Positions 27,180 through 36,188 of a stretch of 64,000 nt of DNA are shown one piece after another (position 1 is the first letter of the stretch; every line of letters starts with the position of its first letter). The notes under the pieces were generated by a model. The model was not told the origin of the DNA. It ran no database searches and was given only the letters and a program-made list of their open reading frames with translations. Both the position numbers and the translations under genes were made by a program. The DNA is from Prevotella sp. Its GTDB lineage: Bacteria; Bacteroidota; Bacteroidia; Bacteroidales; Bacteroidaceae. The stretch covers positions 1 through 64,000 of the forward strand of contig JAGAPR010000002.1 in assembly GCA_017623155.1 (NCBI GenBank), in the 5' to 3' direction.

Positions 27180-29114
27180 CTAACTGTTGCCATATTCCAT
27201 TACGGCTGTTCTGAAAGCGGCATGATTTCCCATGTCAAACATTCGTCCCTGTATCCTCACACCAAGCATTCCGGTCTGTTTTCTCACGGCATCGAGAGCC
27301 GCTGTCAGTTCTATTTCCCGGCCATCGTCGGCTGCATCGGCAGCCATAATGTCTGCCGCCAGACGGTCAAATACATCGTGAGTGAGAATGTACTGTCCGA
27401 AAACGGACCAATACACCTTTTTCCCTTCGGGTGTCGACACGTACAGTTCTGTTTCCGCCAATGCCTTATCCGGCTTCTCCGCCATTCGCGACACATTGAG
27501 AACGCACCGCTGCTCATCATCCCACTTGCCACTCAGTATGCCATACTTGCCCACATCCTCCAAGTCTATACTATGTATCGCCACCACAGGTTTGTTGTAT
27601 TTCTCATACTCTTCTATCAGTTGCAGGGCGCATGTCTTGGTCTTGTCGCTGCGATAGAGCGTATCACCGAGCAACAGCAATACCGGCTCATTACCCGCAA
27701 ACTCCGACGCTTGAAACACAGCATGGCCGAAACCGCGTTTCTCTGTCTGATATACATAATGCAGATGCTTGCCTATGTCAAGTATATGATTAGCGTAACC
27801 GCGTTGTTGCGGAGATAATTTCTTTAAATGATCATCCGGCAACGGGGTCTCGAAAAAGTCTGCATACCTGCTGCGCTCTTCCTCCGAGCCGAGCACGATG
27901 CACACTTCCTCTATACCACTGGCCATCAGTTCTTCGAGCAAAAGGAGTATCACCGGACGTACCATACCGTCGGAACACGGTATCGGGAAAAAGTCTTTTC
28001 GTATCGCGCAGGTTGCAGGAAATAGCCGGGTGCCAAATCCCGCAACAGGAATTACAGCCTTTTTCACCGTGTGTACAGGCTGCAAGGTAAACGAATAAGC
28101 TTTCAACCCGCAATCGTTCAAATACTCTTTAAGCCGCGCCTGACTATCTTCATCGCGAGCAAGGAACTGCACCGAGCCGTCGCCATGCGACCCCACGCCT
28201 TTACCACCGTATACGAGCGGTTTTATTTTCTCGTCGCTCAGATACTTATGAAGTTTCGGCGATGCCAGTGCCGGCGACATGGGTGTGACGATACTGTCAA
28301 ACATTTCCTCGGTCTCAGTCATCAGTCTACCGAGATTTTCGGCATCACCGGTAGCGATATACTTCGTCGCCCGTTCTACAATCTCCCGATTTTTAACTCC
28401 GAAAAAGTCGTGCAGCTTACGGCTGTCCTCTTCCATCGCGAACGGATAGCACTTATTCAAGTCTGCCAATATTTGCACTGTATCCTTATGCGAGCACAAA
28501 TCGGCTATCACCCAGTACAATGCTTTCTTCACTGTCATGGGTCTTACTTCCACCTCATCGCCATCGAAAAGCATCAGACTCGGTTTCACACCGAAAGCAC
28601 ATGCTTGGTCGAGACGCCCGCAGCGCGACGCCGTGCGTAACTCGCCGAGATATGCTATATTCATCTCTCCGAGCGTGTTAAGGTTCAGATGGTACAGTTT
28701 GTTGAAAGCCCTCGCCACCAATACACATATAGCGGCGCTGCTCGACAGGCCGCTTTTTATGGGGAGTGTCATCGACGTGATGTTTATCTTCACTCCGCCC
28801 ACCTTATACCATTCGAGCATATACGACGCCACACCGGCGCAATAACAGAAAAACGAGTCGGACTTGGCTGTCTTTTTCAGCTCGACATCGTTCATCCTGC
28901 ACGAGAAATTATTCCATAATCCCTCTATCTCCGGAGCACTGCTCGTCACTTCAAACACAGGCGACCGCTCTATTTCGGCGTATATGCCCTGCTCTATTCC
29001 CGTGACAATGGCAGCACCCGGATATATTTCGGCGTTCATGGTACGGTAATGACCGGCCCAATCCGTATGCTCACCAAAGAGACAAAGCCGTCCCGGCACA
29101 AAAAGTTTTATCAT
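27180..29114 (-). CDS. Bifunctional GHMP sugar kinase - GalU-type nucleotidyltransferase
   Basis: This 644-residue protein joins two enzymes. Residues 1-345 are a GHMP kinase: GEHTDW (14-19), PIKSGLSSSA ATP loop (118-127), Asp169 as likely catalytic acid, and YGGKGVGSHG (302-311). Residues 350-644 are a GalU-type sugar-1-phosphate uridylyltransferase: PVAGFGTRLFPAT with IRKDFFPIP after it, and later EKPDKA. Together they would phosphorylate a free sugar at C1 and make its UDP-sugar, a salvage route. The domain order is opposite to Fkp of Bacteroides (nucleotidyltransferase first, kinase second, GDP-fucose). The substrate cannot be read from sequence; galactose-, arabinose- or uronate-type sugars are candidates. 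Confidence 0.85.
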   Translation of the reverse strand: MIKLFVPGRLCLFGEHTDWAGHYRTMNAEIYPGAAIVTGIEQGIYAEIERSPVFEVTSSAPEIEGLWNNFSCRMNDVELKKTAKSDSFFCYCAGVASYMLEWYKVGGVKINITSMTLPIKSGLSSSAAICVLVARAFNKLYHLNLNTLGEMNIAYLGELRTASRCGRLDQACAFGVKPSLMLFDGDEVEVRPMTVKKALYWVIADLCSHKDTVQILADLNKCYPFAMEEDSRKLHDFFGVKNREIVERATKYIATGDAENLGRLMTETEEMFDSIVTPMSPALASPKLHKYLSDEKIKPLVYGGKGVGSHGDGSVQFLARDEDSQARLKEYLNDCGLKAYSFTLQPVHTVKKAVIPVAGFGTRLFPATCAIRKDFFPIPCSDGMVRPVILLLLEELMASGIEEVCIVLGSEEERSRYADFFETPLPDDHLKKLSPQQRGYANHILDIGKHLHYVYQTEKRGFGHAVFQASEFAGNEPVLLLLGDTLYRSDKTKTCALQLIEEYEKYNKPVVAIHSIDLEDVGKYGILSGKWDDEQRCVLNVSRMAEKPDKALAETELYVSTPEGKKVYWSVFGQYILTHDVFDRLAADIMAADAADDGREIELTAALDAVRKQTGMLGVRIQGRMFDMGNHAAFRTAVMEYGNS

Positions 29115-29269
29115 TTCAAGATTACGTTATTTACTTTTCATTGTCATTCCGACACGCCCTGCGGCGACATCGCACACACAGAAACCATCTGTGTATCTCA
29201 TTTAAATATAGTGCAAGTCGAGCGCAATGAAAACTTGTTTCAAGTTGCCGAAATGCTACCTACCATGTG

Positions 29270-29277
29270 CAAAGATA
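29270..29277 (-). promoter_or_regulatory. Predicted -7 element of the kinase-nucleotidyltransferase gene
   Basis: On the minus strand this reads TATCTTTG, giving a leader of about 150 nt. Confidence 0.5.
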
Positions 29278-29340
29278 AACAAAATATCTTTGAAAAAATA
29301 ATTTTACACCCGATAATTTGGCGGTAAAGAATATTTTATT

Positions 29341-29348
29341 TACTTTTG
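29341..29348 (+). promoter_or_regulatory. Predicted -7 element of the sigma factor gene
   Basis: TACTTTTG, 83 bp before the ATG at 29431. Confidence 0.5.
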
Positions 29349-29430
29349 CATTATAATTTACAGATATCAATAATAAACCATTAAGCCTATCGACGAATAA
29401 TTTTACTTAATAGAAACATAAGGATTAAGT

Positions 29431-30030
29431 ATGATGAAATTTAAAAGTATGACCGATGAAGAATTGGCCTTACTATATGTTAAAGGAGACAACAAGGCTT
29501 TTGATGAGTTATTGGCACGCAATCAATCAAAGTTGTTTACATATATAATGTTCGTGGTCAGAGATCAGGAACTGGCAAACGATTTGTTTCAAGACACGTT
29601 CGTGAAAGTGATAACGAAGTTGCAGGAAGGCAAATACACCGACTCCGGCAAATTCTCGTATTGGATAACGCGAATTGCCCACAACGTTATCATGGACTGG
29701 TACAGAATGCAGAAGAACGAACATATCGTGGAACCTACTGAAGACAACGACCTCTCCAACTTGAACGAGAACTCCGTGATAGACATAAGTATCGAGTCGG
29801 AAATAGTGAACAGTCAGATTATGACAGATGTCAAGCGCATGATGAACAATCTGCCTACACCGCAGCGCGAAGTTGTTTACATGCGGTTCTATCAAGATAT
29901 GTCGTTCAAGGAAATCGCGGAAGTGACCGGTGTGAGCATCAACACCGCTCTCGGCCGCATGAGATATGCCATCATCAACCTCAGACGCATGGCGCAAGAG
30001 CACGACATTTTGCTCAAAATGGAAGCGTGA
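29431..30030 (+). CDS. RNA polymerase sigma factor, ECF type
   Basis: This 199-residue protein has sigma region 2 (ALLYVKGDNKAFDELL through DLFQDTFVKV and FSYWITRIAHNVIMDWYR) and region 4 (LPTPQREVVYMRFYQDMSFK with the helix-turn-helix EIAEVTGVSINTALGR). No anti-sigma factor lies next to it. It is monocistronic, with a 22-bp repeat array directly after its stop codon. Met2 is an equally good start. Targets unknown. Confidence 0.93.
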   Translation: MMKFKSMTDEELALLYVKGDNKAFDELLARNQSKLFTYIMFVVRDQELANDLFQDTFVKVITKLQEGKYTDSGKFSYWITRIAHNVIMDWYRMQKNEHIVEPTEDNDLSNLNENSVIDISIESEIVNSQIMTDVKRMMNNLPTPQREVVYMRFYQDMSFKEIAEVTGVSINTALGRMRYAIINLRRMAQEHDILLKMEA

Positions 30031-30047
30031 TTGAGGTTATCATAAAT

Positions 30048-30135
30048 TGTTACGCGGCCCGGGTAACATCGTTACTTGGGCCGCGTAACATCGTTACTAC
30101 GGCCAAATCACATTGTTACTCGGACCGTGTAACAA
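30048..30135. repeat. Four-unit 22-bp palindromic array, family B
   Basis: Four adjoining units start at 30048, 30070, 30092 and 30114, each exactly 22 bp. The general form is TGTTAC-N10-GTAACAT around a GGCC-type centre. Unit 3 is the least symmetric (GTTAC...ATCAC). The array fills the gap between the converging sigma factor and rpe genes. A second family-B array is at 48381-48468. Confidence 0.88.
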
Positions 30136-30147
30136 AAACAAAAACGT

Positions 30148-30795
30148 TTATAGCATCTTAAGTTCGTGTATTGTCTGCTCGGGAGATTTGCTCTTGAACA
30201 CATAACTGCCGCTCACGAGCACATCAACACCGGCACGCACAAGTCTCGGAGCCGTTCCGGCATCCACTCCTCCGTCTACTTCTATCAATGCGTTCGAGCC
30301 GCTCTGCCGTATCATCTCACGCATGCGCCCTACTTTCGCAATGGTGTTTTCGATGAATGCCTGCCCCCCAAATCCGGGATTCACACTCATCAGCAATACC
30401 AAATCCACGTCACTGATAATATCTTCGAGCATGCTCACGGGCGTAGACGGGTTGAGCGTCACGCCGGCTTTCATGCCTGCCTCATGTATCTCGTGTATCG
30501 TGCGGTGCAGGTGTGTGCATGCCTCGAAGTGAACATTCATCATCATCGCGCCCGAGCGAGCCGTTTCTGCTATATATCGCTCGGGATGAACAATCATGAA
30601 ATGCACGTCGAGCGGTTTGCGACACACTTTCGACACGGCTTTCATTATGGGAAATCCGTACGAGATGTTAGGCACGAAAACGCCGTCCATCACGTCTATA
30701 TGAAGCCAGTCGGCCTCACTGCGGTTTATCATTTCTATCTCGCTGTCGAGATGAAGAAAGTCGGCGGCGAGAAGTGACGGAGATACTATTGTCAT
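30148..30795 (-). CDS. rpe: Ribulose-phosphate 3-epimerase
   Basis: This 215-residue TIM-barrel enzyme interconverts ribulose-5-phosphate and xylulose-5-phosphate in the pentose phosphate pathway. It has the family signatures VSPSLLAADF, HIDVMDGVFVPN, LDVHFMIVHPE, SVNPGFGGQ and a late EVDGGVD. Length is normal. It starts 10 bp after the 42-aa ORF and is the last gene of the leftward cluster. Confidence 0.96.
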   Translation of the reverse strand: MTIVSPSLLAADFLHLDSEIEMINRSEADWLHIDVMDGVFVPNISYGFPIMKAVSKVCRKPLDVHFMIVHPERYIAETARSGAMMMNVHFEACTHLHRTIHEIHEAGMKAGVTLNPSTPVSMLEDIISDVDLVLLMSVNPGFGGQAFIENTIAKVGRMREMIRQSGSNALIEVDGGVDAGTAPRLVRAGVDVLVSGSYVFKSKSPEQTIHELKML

Positions 30796-30805
30796 TGCTT
30801 TGCGG

Positions 30806-30934
30806 TTAATTCAGACAGCAGGCGGTCTGCGTGCCGTCCGACAGTTTTATCACTCTATAAGTATATGCTATCTGCTTTATCAGTTCCAGCGTTTTCTCGC
30901 TCGGGTGTAATGTCTCTTGTGTAAAATACTTCAT
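30806..30934 (-). CDS. Small 42-aa protein between fmt and rpe
   Basis: An ATG at 30932-30934 opens a 42-codon frame beginning MKYFTQETLHPSEKTLELIK and ending at TAA 30806-30808. It fits neatly between fmt (102 bp before) and rpe (10 bp after), all on the minus strand. The pattern of a polar start followed by PSEKTLELIKQIAYTYRV resembles short ORFs I have seen repeatedly in Bacteroidales genomes, but I cannot name a family. No signal peptide or membrane helix. Confidence 0.55.
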   Translation of the reverse strand: MKYFTQETLHPSEKTLELIKQIAYTYRVIKLSDGTQTACCLN

Positions 30935-31036
30935 AGGCTTTCTCTTTTTGATTGACTTGTTCTATCTATCAAACGAGAGTTGCCTTGTTTTATTATACGT
31001 TTCGCGGCATTTTTTAATACACGGCGGAAAAGTTTT

Positions 31037-32053
31037 CTATTTCATACGGTAACAGTTGATATCATTCATGCCGTTAAGGAAATCGGAGGCTGTCATCCGG
31101 CGGCGTCCCGACAGTTGAAGCTCGCATATACGGAGCAGGTTGTCGCCTGCGCATACGTATAAGTTTTTCCTGTCGGCAACTATCGAGCCCGGCACTTCCG
31201 AGGCGGCAAGTTCCGTTTTTTCCGTGGCATAGATTTTTATCATCTTCTCGCTTCCGTCGGGAGCGGTGAGAAGCGACCATGCTCCGGGCACGGGACTGAG
31301 TCCGCGTACGAAGTCGTAAACCTCCTTTGCTGTCTTGTTCCAGTCGACATGGCAGGTGTCGATAAATATTTTCGGTGCCGGCCGCAGTTCACCCATGCCG
31401 GCAATAAGTTCGTCTTGCGGCACGGCCTCGGGATATCCGTCGGCCTCAACTATTTTCTCAAGCGTCATTATACAAATCTTCGCGCCGAGACGCATCAGAC
31501 CGTCATACACGTTCTCCACGTTGTAATCGTCGGCGATGTCAAACGGCAACCTCATTATTATCTTTCCTGTGTCGATGTCTTTGTCGAGGAAGAACGTGGT
31601 GACTCCGGTCTGTTTCTCACCGTTTATCACGGCCCAGTTTATCGGAGCGGCGCCACGATATTGCGGAAGCAGGGCCGCATGCACGTTAAACGTGCCGTAT
31701 TCGGGCATGTCCCATACCACTTCGGGCAACATACGGAAAGCCACTACAACCTGCAAATTGGCGTTATAGGCACGCAATGCCTCGACAAAGTCCGGGTCTT
31801 TCATCTTCTCCGGTTGCAGCACGGGGATGCCTTTCTCCACGGCATAACTTTTCACTGCCGTCGGTCGCATCACGCTTCCGTGGCGTCCCACAGGCTTATC
31901 GGGCTGGGTTACCACTGCCACTACATTGTAATCGTTATCGACAAGCGCACGGAGCGTCTCCACGGCAAACTCCGGTGTGCCCATAAATACTATTCTTAAA
32001 TCTTCTTTTTTCAAAACTTTTATTATTTGTCCGATGAATAAATTGCGTTGCAC
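31037..32053 (-). CDS. fmt: Methionyl-tRNA formyltransferase
   Basis: The enzyme formylates initiator Met-tRNA. The protein has IVFMGTPEFAVETL, QPDKPVGR, HAALLPQYRGAAPINWAVIN (with the catalytic HxxLLP-type motif) and FFLDKDIDTGKII, plus the C-terminal OB-like domain ending near GRRRMTASDFLNGM. As drawn it is 338 residues; most family members start at KKEDLRIVFMG, so a TTG at 32014 is an alternative start. It lies 2 bp after the ClC gene. Confidence 0.95.
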   Translation of the reverse strand: MQRNLFIGQIIKVLKKEDLRIVFMGTPEFAVETLRALVDNDYNVVAVVTQPDKPVGRHGSVMRPTAVKSYAVEKGIPVLQPEKMKDPDFVEALRAYNANLQVVVAFRMLPEVVWDMPEYGTFNVHAALLPQYRGAAPINWAVINGEKQTGVTTFFLDKDIDTGKIIMRLPFDIADDYNVENVYDGLMRLGAKICIMTLEKIVEADGYPEAVPQDELIAGMGELRPAPKIFIDTCHVDWNKTAKEVYDFVRGLSPVPGAWSLLTAPDGSEKMIKIYATEKTELAASEVPGSIVADRKNLYVCAGDNLLRICELQLSGRRRMTASDFLNGMNDINCYRMK

Positions 32054-32055
32054 AG

Positions 32056-33864
32056 CTACTCCTGACTCATGTCGGCCACCATCTTTCTGTATACCGCATA
32101 AAGGCGCTGGCGCGACACATAGCCCTTTAAATGGTTGTCGCTGTCGAGCACCGGCAGTCCGTCGGCCTGTGTGCGGTCAAACACTTTCATCACGTCTGCC
32201 ATCGGCATGCCGTCGCTCAACGTGGCGGCGGGCGGCAACATCAGTTGATGAGCGCGGAAATGATGATACAGTTCCGTGCGGAACACGATGTGCCTTATCT
32301 TTCCTATGTTTATCTCGCCGAGCAGATTACCGGCCGGGTCGAGCACCGGCAGAATGTCGCGACGGCTCAAACTCAGTTTATGCACAATCTCTCCCAATTC
32401 CATGTCGGGCGATACGGTAGTATAACTGTTGTCTACAACGCTGTCGAGGGTCATGAGTGTGAGCACTGCATGGTCTGTATGGTGGGTGATGAGCTTGCCT
32501 TGTTTGGCCAGTCGCATGCCGTAGATACTGTGCGGTTCGAATATGCTTATTGTGAGATACGAACATACGCTCACTATCATGAGTGGCAGAAAAAGACGGT
32601 ATCCGCCTGTTATTTCGGCGATGAGGAATATTCCCGTGAGCGGAGCGTGCATCACTCCCGACATCACTCCGGCCATGCCGAGGAGCGCGAAGTTCTTCTC
32701 GGGAATGTATATACCTATATTATACAGGTTCCATAAGCGGGCAAACAGGAAGCCGCCGAAGCATCCGATGAAAAGACTCGGAGCGAAAGTACCACCGCAT
32801 CCGCCGCCGCCATTGGTCGCCGATGTGGCCACAACCTTCGTAAGCATTACGAGGGTGACATACAATATGAGCAGGTTGCTCTGTCCGGAAAACAGAGAGT
32901 TTCGCAATACGCCATCCCAATCGGCGGCCGATTGCCCGTTAAGAAGAAGGTTTATGTCGCGGTATCCTTCACCATAAAGCGAGGGGAAAAGGAATATAAG
33001 CAGGCTCAACGTGGCACCGCCGATAATCAAGCGCACGTAAGGACGGTTCTTGAAGCGTGCGAAAACATTCTCACACGCATTCATCGTGCGGATGAAATAA
33101 AGACTTATAAGGCCGCATGTGACACCAAGAAGAATACATGCCGGCACACGACCGATGACCCAGTCGCTGTCGATATGGAAAGAGAAAAGTGCCGTCGACC
33201 CCCGGAATATATATGTAAAGCACGTCGCCGTGACGCAAGATATGAGCACCGGGAGCAGGGAAGCCATCGTAAGGTCGATCATCAGCACCTCAAGCGTGAA
33301 CACAAGACCAGCTATCGGGGCCTTGAATATTCCGGCTATGGCTCCGGCCGCACCGCAACCGACGAGCAACATGAGGGTTTTGTTGTCCATCTTGAACAAC
33401 TGTCCCAAGTTGGAACCTATCGCCGAACCGGTGAGAACGATAGGTGCCTCGGCTCCTACCGACCCGCCGAAACCGATGGTTATGGCCGAAGCAATCACCG
33501 ACGACCAGCAATTATGGGCGCGCAAACGGCTCCGTTTGCTGCTTATGGCATAAAGTATACGGGTGATACCGTGACTGATATTGTCTTTTACGACATATCT
33601 GACGAAAAGGGATGTGATAAAAATACCTAAAACAGGATATACGAGATAAAGCCAGTTTGCCGTTTTGCGATTGAAAGACCCGGTGAGCAAAGCCACGATA
33701 TGGTTTATTATCTCATGAAGTGTGTAGGCTGCCACAGCTGAAAAGAAGCCTACAAGGAAAGCGAGAAAAAGCACAAACGTGCGATGACTGACATGCTCTT
33801 CGCGCCATGCCAGCACCCTACCGAACAATGTCGGAGTTTTTATTTCGGTATTATAGCTATCCAT
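32056..33864 (-). CDS. ClC-family chloride channel/transporter with CBS domains
   Basis: This integral membrane protein of about 602 residues has the ClC signatures GGSVGAEAPIVLTGSAIG (with the gating-type Glu), GIFKAPIAGLVF, GGGGCGGTFAPSLFIGC and GVMHAPLTGIF. Two CBS domains follow from about residue 450 to the end. It moves chloride, possibly in exchange for protons. A longer frame starts at 33924, but those 20 residues look untranslated and GGAAAAAG precedes the ATG at 33864, so that start is preferred. Confidence 0.9.
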   Translation of the reverse strand: MDSYNTEIKTPTLFGRVLAWREEHVSHRTFVLFLAFLVGFFSAVAAYTLHEIINHIVALLTGSFNRKTANWLYLVYPVLGIFITSLFVRYVVKDNISHGITRILYAISSKRSRLRAHNCWSSVIASAITIGFGGSVGAEAPIVLTGSAIGSNLGQLFKMDNKTLMLLVGCGAAGAIAGIFKAPIAGLVFTLEVLMIDLTMASLLPVLISCVTATCFTYIFRGSTALFSFHIDSDWVIGRVPACILLGVTCGLISLYFIRTMNACENVFARFKNRPYVRLIIGGATLSLLIFLFPSLYGEGYRDINLLLNGQSAADWDGVLRNSLFSGQSNLLILYVTLVMLTKVVATSATNGGGGCGGTFAPSLFIGCFGGFLFARLWNLYNIGIYIPEKNFALLGMAGVMSGVMHAPLTGIFLIAEITGGYRLFLPLMIVSVCSYLTISIFEPHSIYGMRLAKQGKLITHHTDHAVLTLMTLDSVVDNSYTTVSPDMELGEIVHKLSLSRRDILPVLDPAGNLLGEINIGKIRHIVFRTELYHHFRAHQLMLPPAATLSDGMPMADVMKVFDRTQADGLPVLDSDNHLKGYVSRQRLYAVYRKMVADMSQE

Positions 33865-33954
33865 CTTTTTCCATATTATCCGCCGTTCGGCCGTGCGAAG
33901 AACCGCCGCCGGCACACCGGACAATCTTTTTCGAAAAATAAATCGCCGTCGTTT

Positions 33955-34524
33955 TTATTTGCGGATGATTTCTATTTCGCCGCCTTGGCCGAGCTTTATG
34001 ATTGTCGACGGGGTATGTGGCTTATGCTCCTGACGCCTTGTCCAGCACACATAATCCACCGCATCGAGTATCTCCGGCGATATGTCGCGGTAGTTCTGGG
34101 CGGCGGGCTCACCCGAGACATTGGCCGAAGTGGACACTATCGCTTTCTGAAAACGGTAGCACAGCTCCTTTGAGAACGCCTCTTTTGTTATTCGCAATGC
34201 CACGCTTCCGTCTTCGGCGATAAGGTTAGGGGCAAGGTTCACGGCGCCATCGAGAATGATTGTAGTCGGTTTGTCCACGCAATCGAGCAGGTCCCAAGCC
34301 ACGTTCGGCACGTTTCTGACATATCGTTGCAGTCTTGCGTCGCTGTCTACGAGGCATATCATCGCTTTCGAGTCGTTGCGCTTCTTTATCTCATAAACAC
34401 GGGCCACGGCCTCGGCATTTGTCGCGTCACACCCTATTCCCCAAACGGTATCGGTGGGATAGAGTATCACACCGCCCTTACGCATCACCTCCACGGCTTG
34501 TTTTATATCGTCTTCTATCTTCAT
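33955..34524 (-). CDS. tsaC: Threonylcarbamoyl-AMP synthase (Sua5/YciO/YrdC family)
   Basis: The 189-residue protein is a single YrdC domain: GVILYPTDTVWGIGCDATN near the N-terminus, EIKKRNDSKAMICLV in the middle and STSANVSGEPA near 130-140. It makes threonylcarbamoyl-adenylate for the t6A modification of tRNA position 37. It lacks the C-terminal Sua5 domain, so the TsaC type fits best. It lies between prfC and the ClC gene on the same strand. Confidence 0.9.
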   Translation of the reverse strand: MKIEDDIKQAVEVMRKGGVILYPTDTVWGIGCDATNAEAVARVYEIKKRNDSKAMICLVDSDARLQRYVRNVPNVAWDLLDCVDKPTTIILDGAVNLAPNLIAEDGSVALRITKEAFSKELCYRFQKAIVSTSANVSGEPAAQNYRDISPEILDAVDYVCWTRRQEHKPHTPSTIIKLGQGGEIEIIRK

Positions 34525-34619
34525 TTGTAATCTTAATATTTACTTTTCCTATCATGAGCAAGGCTTTACCTCAATACATCCGACGCTCCGAGAACACGTC
34601 TCAGGCAGCTACAACATAC

Positions 34620-36188
34620 TTAAAACTCGCTCGTAAAATGGAATTTAATGCCTTTAAAGTCTTCCTGCGCCATACTGAGAACGTATCCGCTGTCGGCAAG
34701 AAACACATCGCGCCCGTCCTTGTCCTTGGCCATATACTGATATTTGCGCTTCTTGAAATTCTCCAATTCCGCGGCATCGTCACTCTCTATCCAGCACGCT
34801 TTATACAGATGAACGGGCTCCCAACGGCATTTCGCGTTGTATTCGTTTTCCAAACGATACTGAATAACCTCGAATTGGAGTTGTCCCACCGTGCCGATTA
34901 TCTTGCGGCCGTTGAACTGATTGACAAACAACTGAGCCACACCTTCATCCATCAACTGGTCTATTCCCTTTTGAAGTTGCTTGGATTTCATCGGGTCGGC
35001 GTTTTCGATATACTTGAACATCTCCGGCGAGAAGCTCGGCAATCCGCGGAAATGCAACTGCTCGCCGTCGGTAAGAGTGTCTCCTATCTTAAATATTCCG
35101 TTATCGGGAAGACCCACTATATCGCCGGGATACGCCTCGTCGATGGTGCTTTTACGCTGGGCCATGAACTGTGTAGGCGAAGAGAAGCGCACTGTTTTGC
35201 CCATTCTTACGTGCAGATACGGCTGATTGCGCACGAACTTGCCGCTGCAAACCTTGCAAAAGGCAATACAAGAACGGTGATTGGGGTCTATGTTTGCCGT
35301 TATTTTGAATATAAATCCTGTGAATTTCGGTTCTTCCGGTTCCACCATTCGCTCCTCGGCTTTTGTAGGTCGGGGACTCGGCGCTATCTCGACAAAACAG
35401 TTCAACAGTTCCTGAACACCGAAATTATTTAGCGCAGAACCGAAAAATACGGGAGCGACAGCGGCGGAACGGTAGTCGTCGACATTAAATTCAGGATATA
35501 CTCCATCGACGAGTTCAAGGTCTTCGCGCAACTTTGCTGCATCGGTCTCGCCCACGCGGGCATCAAGCTCGCTGCTTGCGATATCCACCTCCACCTTTTC
35601 CGTCACCCTTTGTTTGTCCGGTGTGAACAGGTCGAGCTTGTTCTCATATATATTATACACTCCCTTAAACTTCACGCCCTGATTTATCGGCCAACTTAGC
35701 GGGCGCACGCTTATGCCGAGTTCCTGCTCAAGTTCGTCGAGAAGGTCGAACGGATCGCGTCCCTCACGGTCCATTTTGTTGATGAATATAATGACAGGAG
35801 TGTTTCGCATGCGGCATACCGACATCAGCTTCCTTGTCTGCGCCTCCACACCCTTGGCTCCGTCGACCACTATTATGGCCGAGTCTACTGCGGTTAAGGT
35901 ACGGAATGTGTCCTCCGCAAAGTCTTGGTGACCGGGCGTGTCGAGAATATTTACCTTGTATCCCTCATAGTCAAACTCCATGACGGAGGTAGAAACGGAA
36001 ATTCCTCTTTGCTTCTCTATGTCCATCCAGTCGGATGTTGCCGTCTTACGTATCTTGTTACTCTTCACCGCTCCGGCCACTTGTATCTGTCCGCCGAAAA
36101 GCAAGAACTTCTCGGTAAGTGTGGTCTTACCTGCGTCCGGGTGTGATATTATGGCAAAGGTGCGTCTTCTTTCTATCTCGCTGTTCAT
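34620..36188 (-). CDS. prfC: Peptide chain release factor 3
   Basis: This 522-residue translational GTPase recycles RF1 and RF2 after termination. The G motifs are clear: [13 protein letters not shown] (G1, near 15-27), [12 protein letters not shown] (G3) and [13 protein letters not shown] (G4, with the RF3-typical tail). RF3 also has the C-terminal domain seen here with [15 protein letters not shown]. Its start overlaps the end of rfbD by 4 bp. Confidence 0.96.
   Translation of the reverse strand: MNSEIERRRTFAIISHPDAGKTTLTEKFLLFGGQIQVAGAVKSNKIRKTATSDWMDIEKQRGISVSTSVMEFDYEGYKVNILDTPGHQDFAEDTFRTLTAVDSAIIVVDGAKGVEAQTRKLMSVCRMRNTPVIIFINKMDREGRDPFDLLDELEQELGISVRPLSWPINQGVKFKGVYNIYENKLDLFTPDKQRVTEKVEVDIASSELDARVGETDAAKLREDLELVDGVYPEFNVDDYRSAAVAPVFFGSALNNFGVQELLNCFVEIAPSPRPTKAEERMVEPEEPKFTGFIFKITANIDPNHRSCIAFCKVCSGKFVRNQPYLHVRMGKTVRFSSPTQFMAQRKSTIDEAYPGDIVGLPDNGIFKIGDTLTDGEQLHFRGLPSFSPEMFKYIENADPMKSKQLQKGIDQLMDEGVAQLFVNQFNGRKIIGTVGQLQFEVIQYRLENEYNAKCRWEPVHLYKACWIESDDAAELENFKKRKYQYMAKDKDGRDVFLADSGYVLSMAQEDFKGIKFHFTSEF

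Larger units (their letters stand above)
29115..29430. other. Divergent intergenic region with two promoters
   Basis: This 316-bp gap has a minus-strand -7 element at 29270-29277 and a plus-strand one at 29341-29348. Nothing else is recognisable. Confidence 0.65.
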
